A stretch of 64,000 nucleotides of DNA. Source: JAFGGG01 sp964634205 (lineage in GTDB: Bacteria > Spirochaetota > Spirochaetia > SZUA-6 > RPPD01). Below the pieces are notes generated by a model that saw only the letters and a list, made by a program, of their open reading frames with translations, was not told where the DNA came from and searched no databases. The first letter of the stretch is position 1. The number at the start of each line of letters is the position of its first letter. The stretch is from positions 1 to 64,000 of the forward strand of contig CAZWKE010000004.1 in assembly GCA_964634205.1 (NCBI GenBank). The letters are read 5' to 3'. Made by a program: the position numbers and the translations under genes. Shown piece by piece: positions 16,739-24,245 of the stretch.

Positions 16739-17254
16739 GTGATAAGAGCAGGGATAGTTTTTTGTATACTATTCATTATTACAGGTTTTTCCTCATTTGC
16801 CGAAAATGGAGTGCGGGATCATTCCGGATTAAACGCGGCATTATTGCAGGAACTCAATGAAAAAGTAAAATTGGCGAATATTCCCCAGTCAACATTGAAT
16901 TTTGTATTGACCCAAGTGGATACGGGAGTTCTGCCTCAAGAGCGGGGGCAGGCGGTGGAACAGCTGCTCGATCTGGTAAAGCGTTATGACGCCCAATTGC
17001 GTAAGGGCGCGTCTTACAGCCGGCTGCGTCTTGAGTTGAAGCAGGAACTCGCTTTGGATAAACTGGACAAAGATAAAAAGGTCAGGGTCAAGGTCAAGGC
17101 CGCCTCGGTGATAAAAGCCAAGAAAAAAATAACGGCGGAAAAAGCAACCGAAAAAAACGCCAAAGAGATAAAAGCGGTAAAAGAGAAAATCAAAGAAAAA
17201 AAGGCAAAAAAGGAAAAAAAGGAAAAGGAAAAAACAAATTCATCGGTGAAGTGA
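16739..17254 (+). CDS. Exported protein with Lys-rich tail (paralogue 2)
   Basis: 171 residues starting at GTG, preceded by GAGGGAGG. Signal peptide 1-21 (ending TGFSSFA). The core repeats the pattern of the upstream gene: IPQSTLNFVLTQVDTGVLP, KRYDAQLRKGASYSRL and LELKQELALD. The last 60 or so residues are lysine-rich (KVRVKVKAASVIKAKKK and runs of KEK), strongly basic, unlike the mixed K/D tail of paralogue 1. Family unknown. Tandem duplication with diverging tails suggests two related envelope proteins with different binding partners. Confidence 0.75.
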   Translation: MIRAGIVFCILFIITGFSSFAENGVRDHSGLNAALLQELNEKVKLANIPQSTLNFVLTQVDTGVLPQERGQAVEQLLDLVKRYDAQLRKGASYSRLRLELKQELALDKLDKDKKVRVKVKAASVIKAKKKITAEKATEKNAKEIKAVKEKIKEKKAKKEKKEKEKTNSSVK

Positions 17255-17323
17255 GGGCGGCGGAGCGGTAAAAGGTGAATTTAAAAACCAGCGGGGGATA
17301 GAGAGGAAGAAGTATCGTCTTTC

Positions 17324-18037
17324 ATGAGTAAAAAAAAATGGGCCATTACGGGATTGCTTTTTTTTTCTCTCTGCATATTTACCGGTTATCTGTTTGCTAA
17401 TGATATTTCGGGAGCGGTCGATGAGTTGTTCGGTCAGGATCAGACCGAGTACAGTAACGTATATATTCCCATAAAATCTATATTCACCGAGTTACAGCAG
17501 CGCGGACTTCCTGTGGGGACCCTGCTTGATAAATTGAAAGAGGGCCTGGCAAAGAAGGTTGCGCCGCAAAACCTGTTAAACGGAATAAAGAGTGAGGCGC
17601 TTCGCATCAAACAGGTTTCGGTGCTGCTGAAAGAAACACAGTTCCCCTATACATCGGAATCACAGAAGAATGAACTCTACCGTTACATCAGTCTGTTTTT
17701 ACTCAGTGGATTTCAAGAACAACTGCTCCAACAGATGTTAAACGGAGCAAAAAGCCGTGAGGAGGCCGTCAAGGTTTTTGAATCCTTAGGCACAACCCTG
17801 CTGAAGTTGAAGACCATTACCACACTGGATGAGAGCAGGCTCGGTGCGTTAAGCCGTGTACTGCTTGAGAGTACCCTTAATTATACCAGTTACCCGATAA
17901 TCACTTCGCTTTTTGTAAAGGCAAAATTCCGCCGGGTGAGTGACCAGGAGATGTATGCCTTGGTCATCAACATCTTACGGAACGGCGGGGGTGTACTCCA
18001 GATCGAGGAAGAGTTGAGCAGGAGGACAAGAAAATGA
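17324..18037 (+). CDS. Exported helical protein, operon member, function unknown
   Basis: 237 residues with a signal peptide (about 1-24, LFFSLCIFTGYLFA). The mature part is helical and begins with a segment weakly like the two upstream paralogues (RGLPVGTLLDKLKEGLAKKV, APQNLLNGIKSEALRI), so it may be a distant member without the charged tail. No catalytic motif seen. Its stop overlaps the start of the following beta-barrel gene (ATGA), showing co-translation and pointing to a job in delivering, or working with, that outer-membrane protein. Confidence 0.7.
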   Translation: MSKKKWAITGLLFFSLCIFTGYLFANDISGAVDELFGQDQTEYSNVYIPIKSIFTELQQRGLPVGTLLDKLKEGLAKKVAPQNLLNGIKSEALRIKQVSVLLKETQFPYTSESQKNELYRYISLFLLSGFQEQLLQQMLNGAKSREEAVKVFESLGTTLLKLKTITTLDESRLGALSRVLLESTLNYTSYPIITSLFVKAKFRRVSDQEMYALVINILRNGGGVLQIEEELSRRTRK

Positions 18038-18945
18038 AGAGGATTTTTCTTTTTCTGCTGCCGCTGTTGCTTGTGACCACCCTCTGTTTTGGGGATCTGC
18101 TGCTGTTGGCCGAATCATCGTTATCAACGAATTTGGACAAGGAGGGCGAATTGAGCCCCGAACTCGGTCTTTCCCTTGGTTGGGATACTTACAGCTTTCT
18201 TTCGCAAAACTTCAGTTTTTTCCTGGATTCATTGGGCATGCTGAACGTTGATCCGGTTACCGGTGATTTAAACGGGGAAGCGGACCTCTCCACGGACTTC
18301 AGTTATCGCACGGAAAACTTTCTGGCCAGGGTGGGGGCGGATTCAACCTATATCGGTAAAACCAACGAGAAGGTATACCTGGACATTGTACCGGAGCTGT
18401 ACCTGTCATACGGCACAACGGGGTTTACGTTTTTTACCAGACACAATCTATCCTATCTGCCGTTTACCTCCGGACTGGAACTGTATGAAGCGCGCGTGGG
18501 TGTGGCCTTCAGTCTGGATACATTACTCAATAAGCCGAAAATCGGAGTAGGGGTGGATCTTGAAAACAGCGACCATCCCATATATGCCATAGCGGAATAT
18601 GAGCTTTCCTGGTACCCTGATCCGCTGTTTTCGCTGGATGTAACGGCCGGTGTCTACTGGTATCTGATGGGTGAAGATTACCAGCGTTACCTGGCGGAGA
18701 TGGATGCCCTTTGGTACACAGGGAATGGATTGATTTTTAATGTCGGACTGACCACCCAGGTTATAAACAGCGGGTTTTACTCCGAACCGGAAGTAAAACT
18801 GCAGCCGAAATTCGAACTCGGCATAACGGTTTCCGAGAACAGTATTTTATCAGTAGTGGTTGACGGGACGTTATTTGTAACGAAATCCTATCTTGGCGAT
18901 CCCTCATTGGTGAAACTTTCACTGAAATACTCATTTCTTTTTTAA
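18034..18945 (+). CDS. Outer-membrane beta-barrel protein
   Basis: 303 residues. Signal peptide 1-20 (LLPLLLVTTLCFGD), then alternating aromatic/hydrophobic strands with glycine and short turns throughout (for example SPELGLSLGWDTYSF and LSYLPFTSGLELYEARVGVA), ending KLSLKYSFLF. A terminal phenylalanine after an amphipathic strand is the standard recognition signal for outer-membrane insertion. The family is not recognised; a porin-like or structural role is possible. It is the last gene of the run beginning with the kinase-sigma4 fusion, so the module probably controls an outer-membrane component. Confidence 0.75.
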   Translation: MKRIFLFLLPLLLVTTLCFGDLLLLAESSLSTNLDKEGELSPELGLSLGWDTYSFLSQNFSFFLDSLGMLNVDPVTGDLNGEADLSTDFSYRTENFLARVGADSTYIGKTNEKVYLDIVPELYLSYGTTGFTFFTRHNLSYLPFTSGLELYEARVGVAFSLDTLLNKPKIGVGVDLENSDHPIYAIAEYELSWYPDPLFSLDVTAGVYWYLMGEDYQRYLAEMDALWYTGNGLIFNVGLTTQVINSGFYSEPEVKLQPKFELGITVSENSILSVVVDGTLFVTKSYLGDPSLVKLSLKYSFLF

Positions 18946-18969
18946 AGCGGAAGGGTGTTTTGATGATCA

Positions 18970-18997
18970 TTGACAGTCATACGCAGGTTATTATAAG
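18970..18997 (+). promoter_or_regulatory. Promoter of the REC-PAS-PP2C gene
   Basis: Perfect TTGACA (18970-18975), 16-bp spacer, TATAAG (18992-18997, five of six). The start codon at 19031 follows an AGGAGG ribosome-binding site at 19017-19022. Confidence 0.55.
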
Positions 18998-19030
18998 TTA
19001 AAACAGGAAAAATGCAGGAGGATATGATAC

Positions 19031-20602
19031 ATGGATAAACCGCAGATTATGGTGGTTGAGGATGAAGGTCTGGTGGCGCTTGAAATCAAAGAGGGATTGG
19101 AGAATATGGGGTATGAGGTCCCCCATGTACTCTCGTCCGGAAAAGAGGCGATAGAGCACGTAATGATTGACAGGCCGGATCTGGTTCTGATGGATATCCG
19201 CCTGGAGGGGGGAGTGGATGGTATTGAGGCGGCCGAGCAGATCAGAAAGATATTCAACGTGCCGGTTGTTTTTCTTACCGCTCATTCGGATGAGAAAACT
19301 CTGCAGAGGGCCAAACTTACCGAATCTTACGGATATATTTTAAAGCCGTTTGAAGAAAAGGCCCTGAGGGCAACCATTGAAGTGGCCTTATATAAGGCCA
19401 AAGAAGAAAAAAAGATAAGAATAAACAGGGATTGGCTTTCGATTATTTTGCGTTCCCTGGCGGAGGGCGTCATTGTCATCGATACCAAGGGGGAAATCCG
19501 GTTTATTAATTCTTATGCCGAGGCTGTCCTGAAATATGAGCAGACCGCTGCAATGGGAAAACACTTAAACGAGATATTCAAAATAGTGGATATGGAAAAG
19601 CACCAGCAACAGGAAATTCCTTTTTTAAAGGCGATCGTTGACGGGGTAATCGTCAATAAAAAAAATGTCATCCTGATTGATAAGGATGAGGCCGAACAGG
19701 CCATAAACTACACGCTGGTTCCCCTGAAAAACGACACCGGTATTACCATCGGTACCGTTATAATCTTTAAAAGCAGGGAAACACAGAACCTCGGTGATGA
19801 TCCGGTAACCCCCGAACTGGAAATGCCTTTTAAAATCCAGAAAAGCCTGCTTCCCTTAAAAGGACAGACCATCTCAGGGATAACCATGGACTGGCTTTTT
19901 TTCCCCAGTGTGTTCGGCTCCGGCGATCTTATAAATTTCTTCAAACTGGATGAAAATCATGTGGGATTTTTTATTCTGGATGTTATGGGCCATGGGTTTT
20001 CCGCCACCCTATTTGCCTTCAGTTTACATAAATATCTTTCTCCGGATACGGCAAAGGGCGGTATTTTAAAGCGGGGAAAGGACATGCTGAATGATAAGAA
20101 CCTCCGCAGGAAGGACGACCTGGACCCTGCCATTGTAAGCCCGGCCGAGGTGATTGCCCAACTGAACAAACAGTTTTATTTTGAGGCCAACAGCAATCCG
20201 TTTTTTACCATGATATACGGCATTATCAATACCGAGACACAGCAGCTTCGACTGGCCCGCGCGGGGCATACCCTGCCGTTTTTACAGCGAAAAACAGGGG
20301 AGCTTTTCAGTGTGGAATCCGAGGGGTATGCCATCGGGCTGTCCTCAGAAATCGAAATAAATGAGGCCTTGCTGGAATTTAAAGAGGGAGAACGTCTCTA
20401 CCTGTATTCGGACGGACTGGTGGAGATTAAAAACAAACAGGGTAAGAAATATTCCCAGAAAAGCCTGATGCAGTTTCTGGAAAAAAATAAAACCGCTCCC
20501 GCAAAAGATCTGCTGGCGGCGCTTGAATATGAGCTTACCGCCTGGAAGGGGGGGAATGATTTTGCTGATGATGTGGTGTGCATGGTGTTGGAAAACGGAT
20601 AA
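19031..20602 (+). CDS. Response regulator with PAS and PP2C (RsbU-type) phosphatase output
   Basis: 523 residues. Receiver (1-120) of the kind usually paired with HisKA_2 kinases: MVVEDEGLVALEIKEGLENM, Asp55 in LVLMDIRLEGG, YILKPFEEKAL. PAS domain about 135-250. SpoIIE/PP2C phosphatase about 290-523, with metal-binding motifs FGSGDLINFF and ILDVMGHGFSATLF, the later RAGHTLPFL and YSDGLVE, and the final aspartate in NDFADDVVCMV. Such proteins dephosphorylate anti-anti-sigma factors in partner switching; no STAS-domain gene is in the window. The HisKA_2-sigma4 kinase upstream is the likely phosphodonor, an inference from receiver type and proximity. Confidence 0.92.
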   Translation: MDKPQIMVVEDEGLVALEIKEGLENMGYEVPHVLSSGKEAIEHVMIDRPDLVLMDIRLEGGVDGIEAAEQIRKIFNVPVVFLTAHSDEKTLQRAKLTESYGYILKPFEEKALRATIEVALYKAKEEKKIRINRDWLSIILRSLAEGVIVIDTKGEIRFINSYAEAVLKYEQTAAMGKHLNEIFKIVDMEKHQQQEIPFLKAIVDGVIVNKKNVILIDKDEAEQAINYTLVPLKNDTGITIGTVIIFKSRETQNLGDDPVTPELEMPFKIQKSLLPLKGQTISGITMDWLFFPSVFGSGDLINFFKLDENHVGFFILDVMGHGFSATLFAFSLHKYLSPDTAKGGILKRGKDMLNDKNLRRKDDLDPAIVSPAEVIAQLNKQFYFEANSNPFFTMIYGIINTETQQLRLARAGHTLPFLQRKTGELFSVESEGYAIGLSSEIEINEALLEFKEGERLYLYSDGLVEIKNKQGKKYSQKSLMQFLEKNKTAPAKDLLAALEYELTAWKGGNDFADDVVCMVLENG

Positions 20603-20605
20603 GGT

Positions 20606-21484
20606 TTACATATAACTGATACGAAAATCCGTCAGCACGGTGAATCCGAGTTTTTTATATAGCATCAGTGCCGGGGTATTCAATTTTTTTACAAACAGAC
20701 AGACGGATTTATCCAGACGAAAAATATGCTTTAACAGCTCAAGCATCAATGCGTAGGAAAGGCCCTTTCTTCGATATTTTCGATGGGTAAATACCCCCCC
20801 GATCTGGTAGATGTTATAGCCCCTGGCATTTGTCCCGGCCTTGGCGATGGGTACACCGTTTTCCTCGGCCAGATAGATAATTTCTTTTCTTAAATTGTTT
20901 TTCAACAGATTAAAACAGGCGACGTTATCAAAGAGATACGGATTAAGGCATACCTCCTCAAGTTCATACTGCTTTTGTATGGGGAATAGAATTTCAGCAT
21001 CGCTTGCCCGCGCCTTGCGGATCTTTATGCCCCGCGGCAGTACCCCTGTTTTCTCCCGAAAATTCGATATATGCAGGGCCATCAGGTAGTATTCCACCTT
21101 GGATTTGACACTGCGGTTTAACAGCAGGTGTTCGATTATTTCGACATTTTCCTTTAAGCCCAGGATGGAAGTAAGTGCCACCTGCGGTTGGTGAATAAAA
21201 TGCGAAAGAGCGAGCAGCCTGTGCGGTTGTGCCTGCATGGTTGTCCTGATTATCGGGCAGATCATACCGTATTCCGTTATCAGTACCGCCTCGTGAATGG
21301 AATCGGCACCTACCATATGATTTTTATTCCGGTTTACATAAATGTTGAAATCTTTTTTAAGATGCGTCTGCGAGATGATCTTTTCTTTCAGCCAGGCGCT
21401 GAAAGGAACGCACTCTATCTCGTTCTTTATCAGGAAGTCTTCCAGCAATCCCAAATCTGTTTTGTCTAACTTCTGCCAACTCAC
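20606..21484 (-). CDS. GNAT-family N-acetyltransferase
   Basis: 292 residues, GTG start. The C-terminal half (about 150-292) is a GNAT domain: IRKARASDAEILFPIQ, IYLAEENGVPIAKAG, the acetyl-CoA pyrophosphate loop in FTHRKYRRKGLSYALM, and ALMLYKKLGFTVLTDF. The N-terminal half is an additional, weaker GNAT-like or helical domain, as in other two-part members. Substrate unknown. It is the last gene of the trxB-glycosidase-GNAT run, 16 bp after the glycosidase. A small inverted repeat (AGGAG-C-CTCCT) covers its ribosome-binding site and could restrain translation. Confidence 0.85.
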   Translation of the reverse strand: MSWQKLDKTDLGLLEDFLIKNEIECVPFSAWLKEKIISQTHLKKDFNIYVNRNKNHMVGADSIHEAVLITEYGMICPIIRTTMQAQPHRLLALSHFIHQPQVALTSILGLKENVEIIEHLLLNRSVKSKVEYYLMALHISNFREKTGVLPRGIKIRKARASDAEILFPIQKQYELEEVCLNPYLFDNVACFNLLKNNLRKEIIYLAEENGVPIAKAGTNARGYNIYQIGGVFTHRKYRRKGLSYALMLELLKHIFRLDKSVCLFVKKLNTPALMLYKKLGFTVLTDFRISYM

Positions 21485-21500
21485 TATCAGGAGGCTCCTT

Positions 21501-23105
21501 TTAGCGCTTTAAAAAGTCAACCGGCAAACGGCCTTCAGGGGTAAAATCCCCGGCCAGCGCCGCAAACCCGGCGGCAAATGATTCACCGGACTCACCGTAT
21601 ACCGCAATGGCGGATTTTATCCATGGTGTGTGCAGCAGATATACGGGGGTAAGCGCGGAGATGACGATGATCTTTTTATTTGAGTGTTTCAGCGCCTCCA
21701 GTATTTCCAGGCTGCTGGGGCTTGAAAGACAGAATATGACGGTATCATAAGCCCCGACGCGTTTCAGGACATTCTCCACATCGGCTTTCATGGCATAATA
21801 TTGGGGGGCCCAGTGAATGTAGAGGGTATCGGCATTCGGGTAACGCTGCAATCCCTGTTTTAAAAAATCATGGTACTGGCCGATTAAAAGCACACGTTCC
21901 TGTGCTTTCGGGATAAAGGGGATGTACGCTCCGCGAATGACGGTAATACTGCGGCAGCTTGAATTGAAAAAGAACTGTGCAGCCCCTTCTGCCGGAATCC
22001 TATGGGTGACCTTGGCGGCATTCGGGATGATCGGGAAGGCGTGCTCGCCCTTAAAGGCCTTAAGCTTTACCCGCAGTATAATTTTTACCGCGTCTTTTAC
22101 CCTGTTTTTAAAGATTTTATCGGTCTTCATTAAAGCCAAAAGACGGGTCCAGGTCTCCTCCTGCATCTCCGGGGTATGCGAGACCAGAATCATATCATTC
22201 CCGGCCAGAATCGCCTTCATACACACCGTGGGGATATCATCGCCATTGATCCTTACCCCCCACATCTCCATATCATCGGTGATGATAATTCCCTTGAAGT
22301 TCAGTTTTTGCCGCAGCACCGTATTGAGAAAAAAATCCGAAAGCGTCGCCGGTTCCATGTTGCTGGTAATTTTGGGAAACGCCAGATGTGCTGTCATTAT
22401 GGCCTGTAATCCCTCCCTGATGGCGAATCGGTACGGTAAAAGGTCCTTTTTCCACAGTTTATCAAAGCTTATATTAATTTTCGGCAGGTATCCGTGTGAA
22501 TCCAGGTCTGTTTCGCCGTGCCCGGGAAAATGTTTCCCCGTGGCAATAATGCCCGCCTTTTTCTGCCCCTTTAAATAGGCGATGCCGAACAGGGCGACTT
22601 TCAGCGGATCCGATGAAAAGGAACGCGGACCGATGACCCATGTGTTCGGGTTGGAATAGACGTCAAGATCAGGGGCAAAGTTCATATTTATTCCCAGGGC
22701 CTTCAGTTCCATACCGATATAGTACCCCGTCAGAAAAGCGTCGTGCGGAATACCCGTGGCGCCCAGCGAAAGGTTTCCTCCCGTACTGGAAAAGCCGCTG
22801 CGAATGTGGCTTACCCAGCCTCCTTCCTGGTCGGTGGCGATAAACAGGGGTATGCGCAGGCGGGTTTTTTGGTTGAGGAGCTGCATGCGTCTGATATCCA
22901 CGGCCAGAGAGGGCAGCGTACTCACATTTCGGGTAAAAATTTTTACTCCGCCCAGGTTCCGTTCCCTGATCCAGTGTAACAGTGACGCGGGAGGAGTTGT
23001 GCCCTGATAGCCGATAAAGAACACCTGGCCTAAAAGCTCCTGATCGGTCATCGACCCGATCAGTTCCTCTATCAACCGCTCCGGATCTCCGGTATCCCAA
23101 AACAT
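21501..23105 (-). CDS. Glycoside hydrolase family 3 (beta-N-acetylhexosaminidase-like), secreted
   Basis: 534 residues from the first ATG. The GH3 N-terminal TIM barrel is clear: ATDQEGGWVSHI, the histidine loop GKHFPGHGETDLDSHG and the nucleophile aspartate in IIITDDMEMWGV. This is the NagZ-type subfamily that cleaves N-acetylglucosamine from cell-wall fragments; a GH3 C-terminal domain occupies about 350-534. Upstream of the ATG the same frame continues without stop for 21 codons that spell a signal peptide (NKILIVVLSCILLFAAKAQ) but lack ATG, GTG or TTG. The frame overlaps the trxB stop, and an AAAGGG lies 9 bases before an ATC codon at 23168. Either an ATC start or a lost start codon is implied. 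Confidence 0.9.
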   Translation of the reverse strand: MFWDTGDPERLIEELIGSMTDQELLGQVFFIGYQGTTPPASLLHWIRERNLGGVKIFTRNVSTLPSLAVDIRRMQLLNQKTRLRIPLFIATDQEGGWVSHIRSGFSSTGGNLSLGATGIPHDAFLTGYYIGMELKALGINMNFAPDLDVYSNPNTWVIGPRSFSSDPLKVALFGIAYLKGQKKAGIIATGKHFPGHGETDLDSHGYLPKINISFDKLWKKDLLPYRFAIREGLQAIMTAHLAFPKITSNMEPATLSDFFLNTVLRQKLNFKGIIITDDMEMWGVRINGDDIPTVCMKAILAGNDMILVSHTPEMQEETWTRLLALMKTDKIFKNRVKDAVKIILRVKLKAFKGEHAFPIIPNAAKVTHRIPAEGAAQFFFNSSCRSITVIRGAYIPFIPKAQERVLLIGQYHDFLKQGLQRYPNADTLYIHWAPQYYAMKADVENVLKRVGAYDTVIFCLSSPSSLEILEALKHSNKKIIVISALTPVYLLHTPWIKSAIAVYGESGESFAAGFAALAGDFTPEGRLPVDFLKR

Positions 23106-23160
23106 CGGCTGTGCCTTGGCGGCGAACAGGAGAATACAGGATAAAACAACAATCAGTATC

Positions 23161-24096
23161 TTATTGATAGGCCTGGCCCTTTAATTCATCGATATACTGC
23201 GAGGCAACATGAGCGGCAATCGCCCCCTCGCCGGCGGCCACCACCAGTTGCCTGAACGGGGTGGCTCGTACATCACCCACCGCGTACAACCCGGGGATGT
23301 TCGTCTCCATTTTCTGATTGGTAATCACATACCCCTCTTCATTTACTTCCGCATCCGGAATACAGGCGGTCTGCGGTATGGAACCGATGAAGATAAATAC
23401 GGCGTCGAAAGCTTCCTTATAGGTTTTGTTTTCCCGGTTCTGTACAAGCTGTACTTCGTTTACCTGGTTTTCACCGAAAATACGCTGCAGCTCGGTATTA
23501 AAGCGTACGCTTATGTTTTTATTATCGAGTACCCGTCGGGCCAGTGCCTTCTGGGCCCGAAACCGGTCACGACGATGCACGAGAATAATTTGTTCCGACA
23601 ACTGGGCCAGGTACCTGGCCTCGTCGCAGGCAGCGTCTCCTCCACCGACAACGAGCATTTTTTTACCCTTGAAGAACGGTCCGTCGCAGGTTGCGCAGTA
23701 GGAGACCCCTTTCCCGGAAAACTCCTCTTCTCCGGGGATCATGAGTTTCTTATGTTTTGCCCCGGTGGCGATGATCACGGTATGACTGTGCAGTTCACCG
23801 GTATTGGTGGTTAACACAAACCCGTTTTTCTCCGGTTTTACCAGGCTGACGCTGGCATTGATGAACTTCGCCCCGAAGTTTTTGGCCTGGGTTTCCATTT
23901 TTTGGGTAAACTCAAATCCGTTCACCGGATCGGGGTAGCCGGGATAATTTTCCAGCCGGTCTATGATAAGCGCCTGCCCGCCCGGCGCCAGCTCTTCGAT
24001 TACCAATGTACGCAGATTCGACCGGGCCGCGTATTGGGCCGCGCTTAAGCCGGCGGCACCCGCACCCACAATAATGACGTCGTTATCGCTATTCAT
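23161..24096 (-). CDS. trxB: Thioredoxin reductase
   Basis: 311 residues from the ATG at 24096, chosen because AAGGGGGT precedes it and the FAD-binding motif starts right after (VIIVGAGAAGLSAAQ). The ORF is open further upstream, but those residues do not belong to the family. The NADPH site is VVGGGDAACDEA and the redox pair is in SYCATCDGPFF. A third flavin motif, GLYAVGDVRATPFRQ, is near the C terminus. It reduces thioredoxin using NADPH in the cytoplasm. The stop overlaps the possible start of the GH3 gene. Confidence 0.95.
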   Translation of the reverse strand: MNSDNDVIIVGAGAAGLSAAQYAARSNLRTLVIEELAPGGQALIIDRLENYPGYPDPVNGFEFTQKMETQAKNFGAKFINASVSLVKPEKNGFVLTTNTGELHSHTVIIATGAKHKKLMIPGEEEFSGKGVSYCATCDGPFFKGKKMLVVGGGDAACDEARYLAQLSEQIILVHRRDRFRAQKALARRVLDNKNISVRFNTELQRIFGENQVNEVQLVQNRENKTYKEAFDAVFIFIGSIPQTACIPDAEVNEEGYVITNQKMETNIPGLYAVGDVRATPFRQLVVAAGEGAIAAHVASQYIDELKGQAYQ

Positions 24097-24245
24097 AACA
24101 TACCCCCTTGGACTTCTCATAAAGAGCTTATTGTAAAAAAAAGATTTTGGCAATAACGCGCCTGCCGCGCCACCGGCAATTTTAAATTTGTACCGTGGCG
24201 TGATCTTCTCTGGATTAAACATAAAATTGGGATTACATTAAGAAT

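Noticed and set aside
22640..22979. Antisense open frames over the GH3 gene and similar high-GC frames at 28870-30800 and 35400-37840
   Set aside because: They are frames opposite strong family matches, without their own ribosome-binding sites or domains.
24097..24222. N-terminal extension of the thioredoxin reductase frame
   Set aside because: The extra 42 residues do not match the family, and a strong ribosome-binding site sits just before the internal ATG at 24096.
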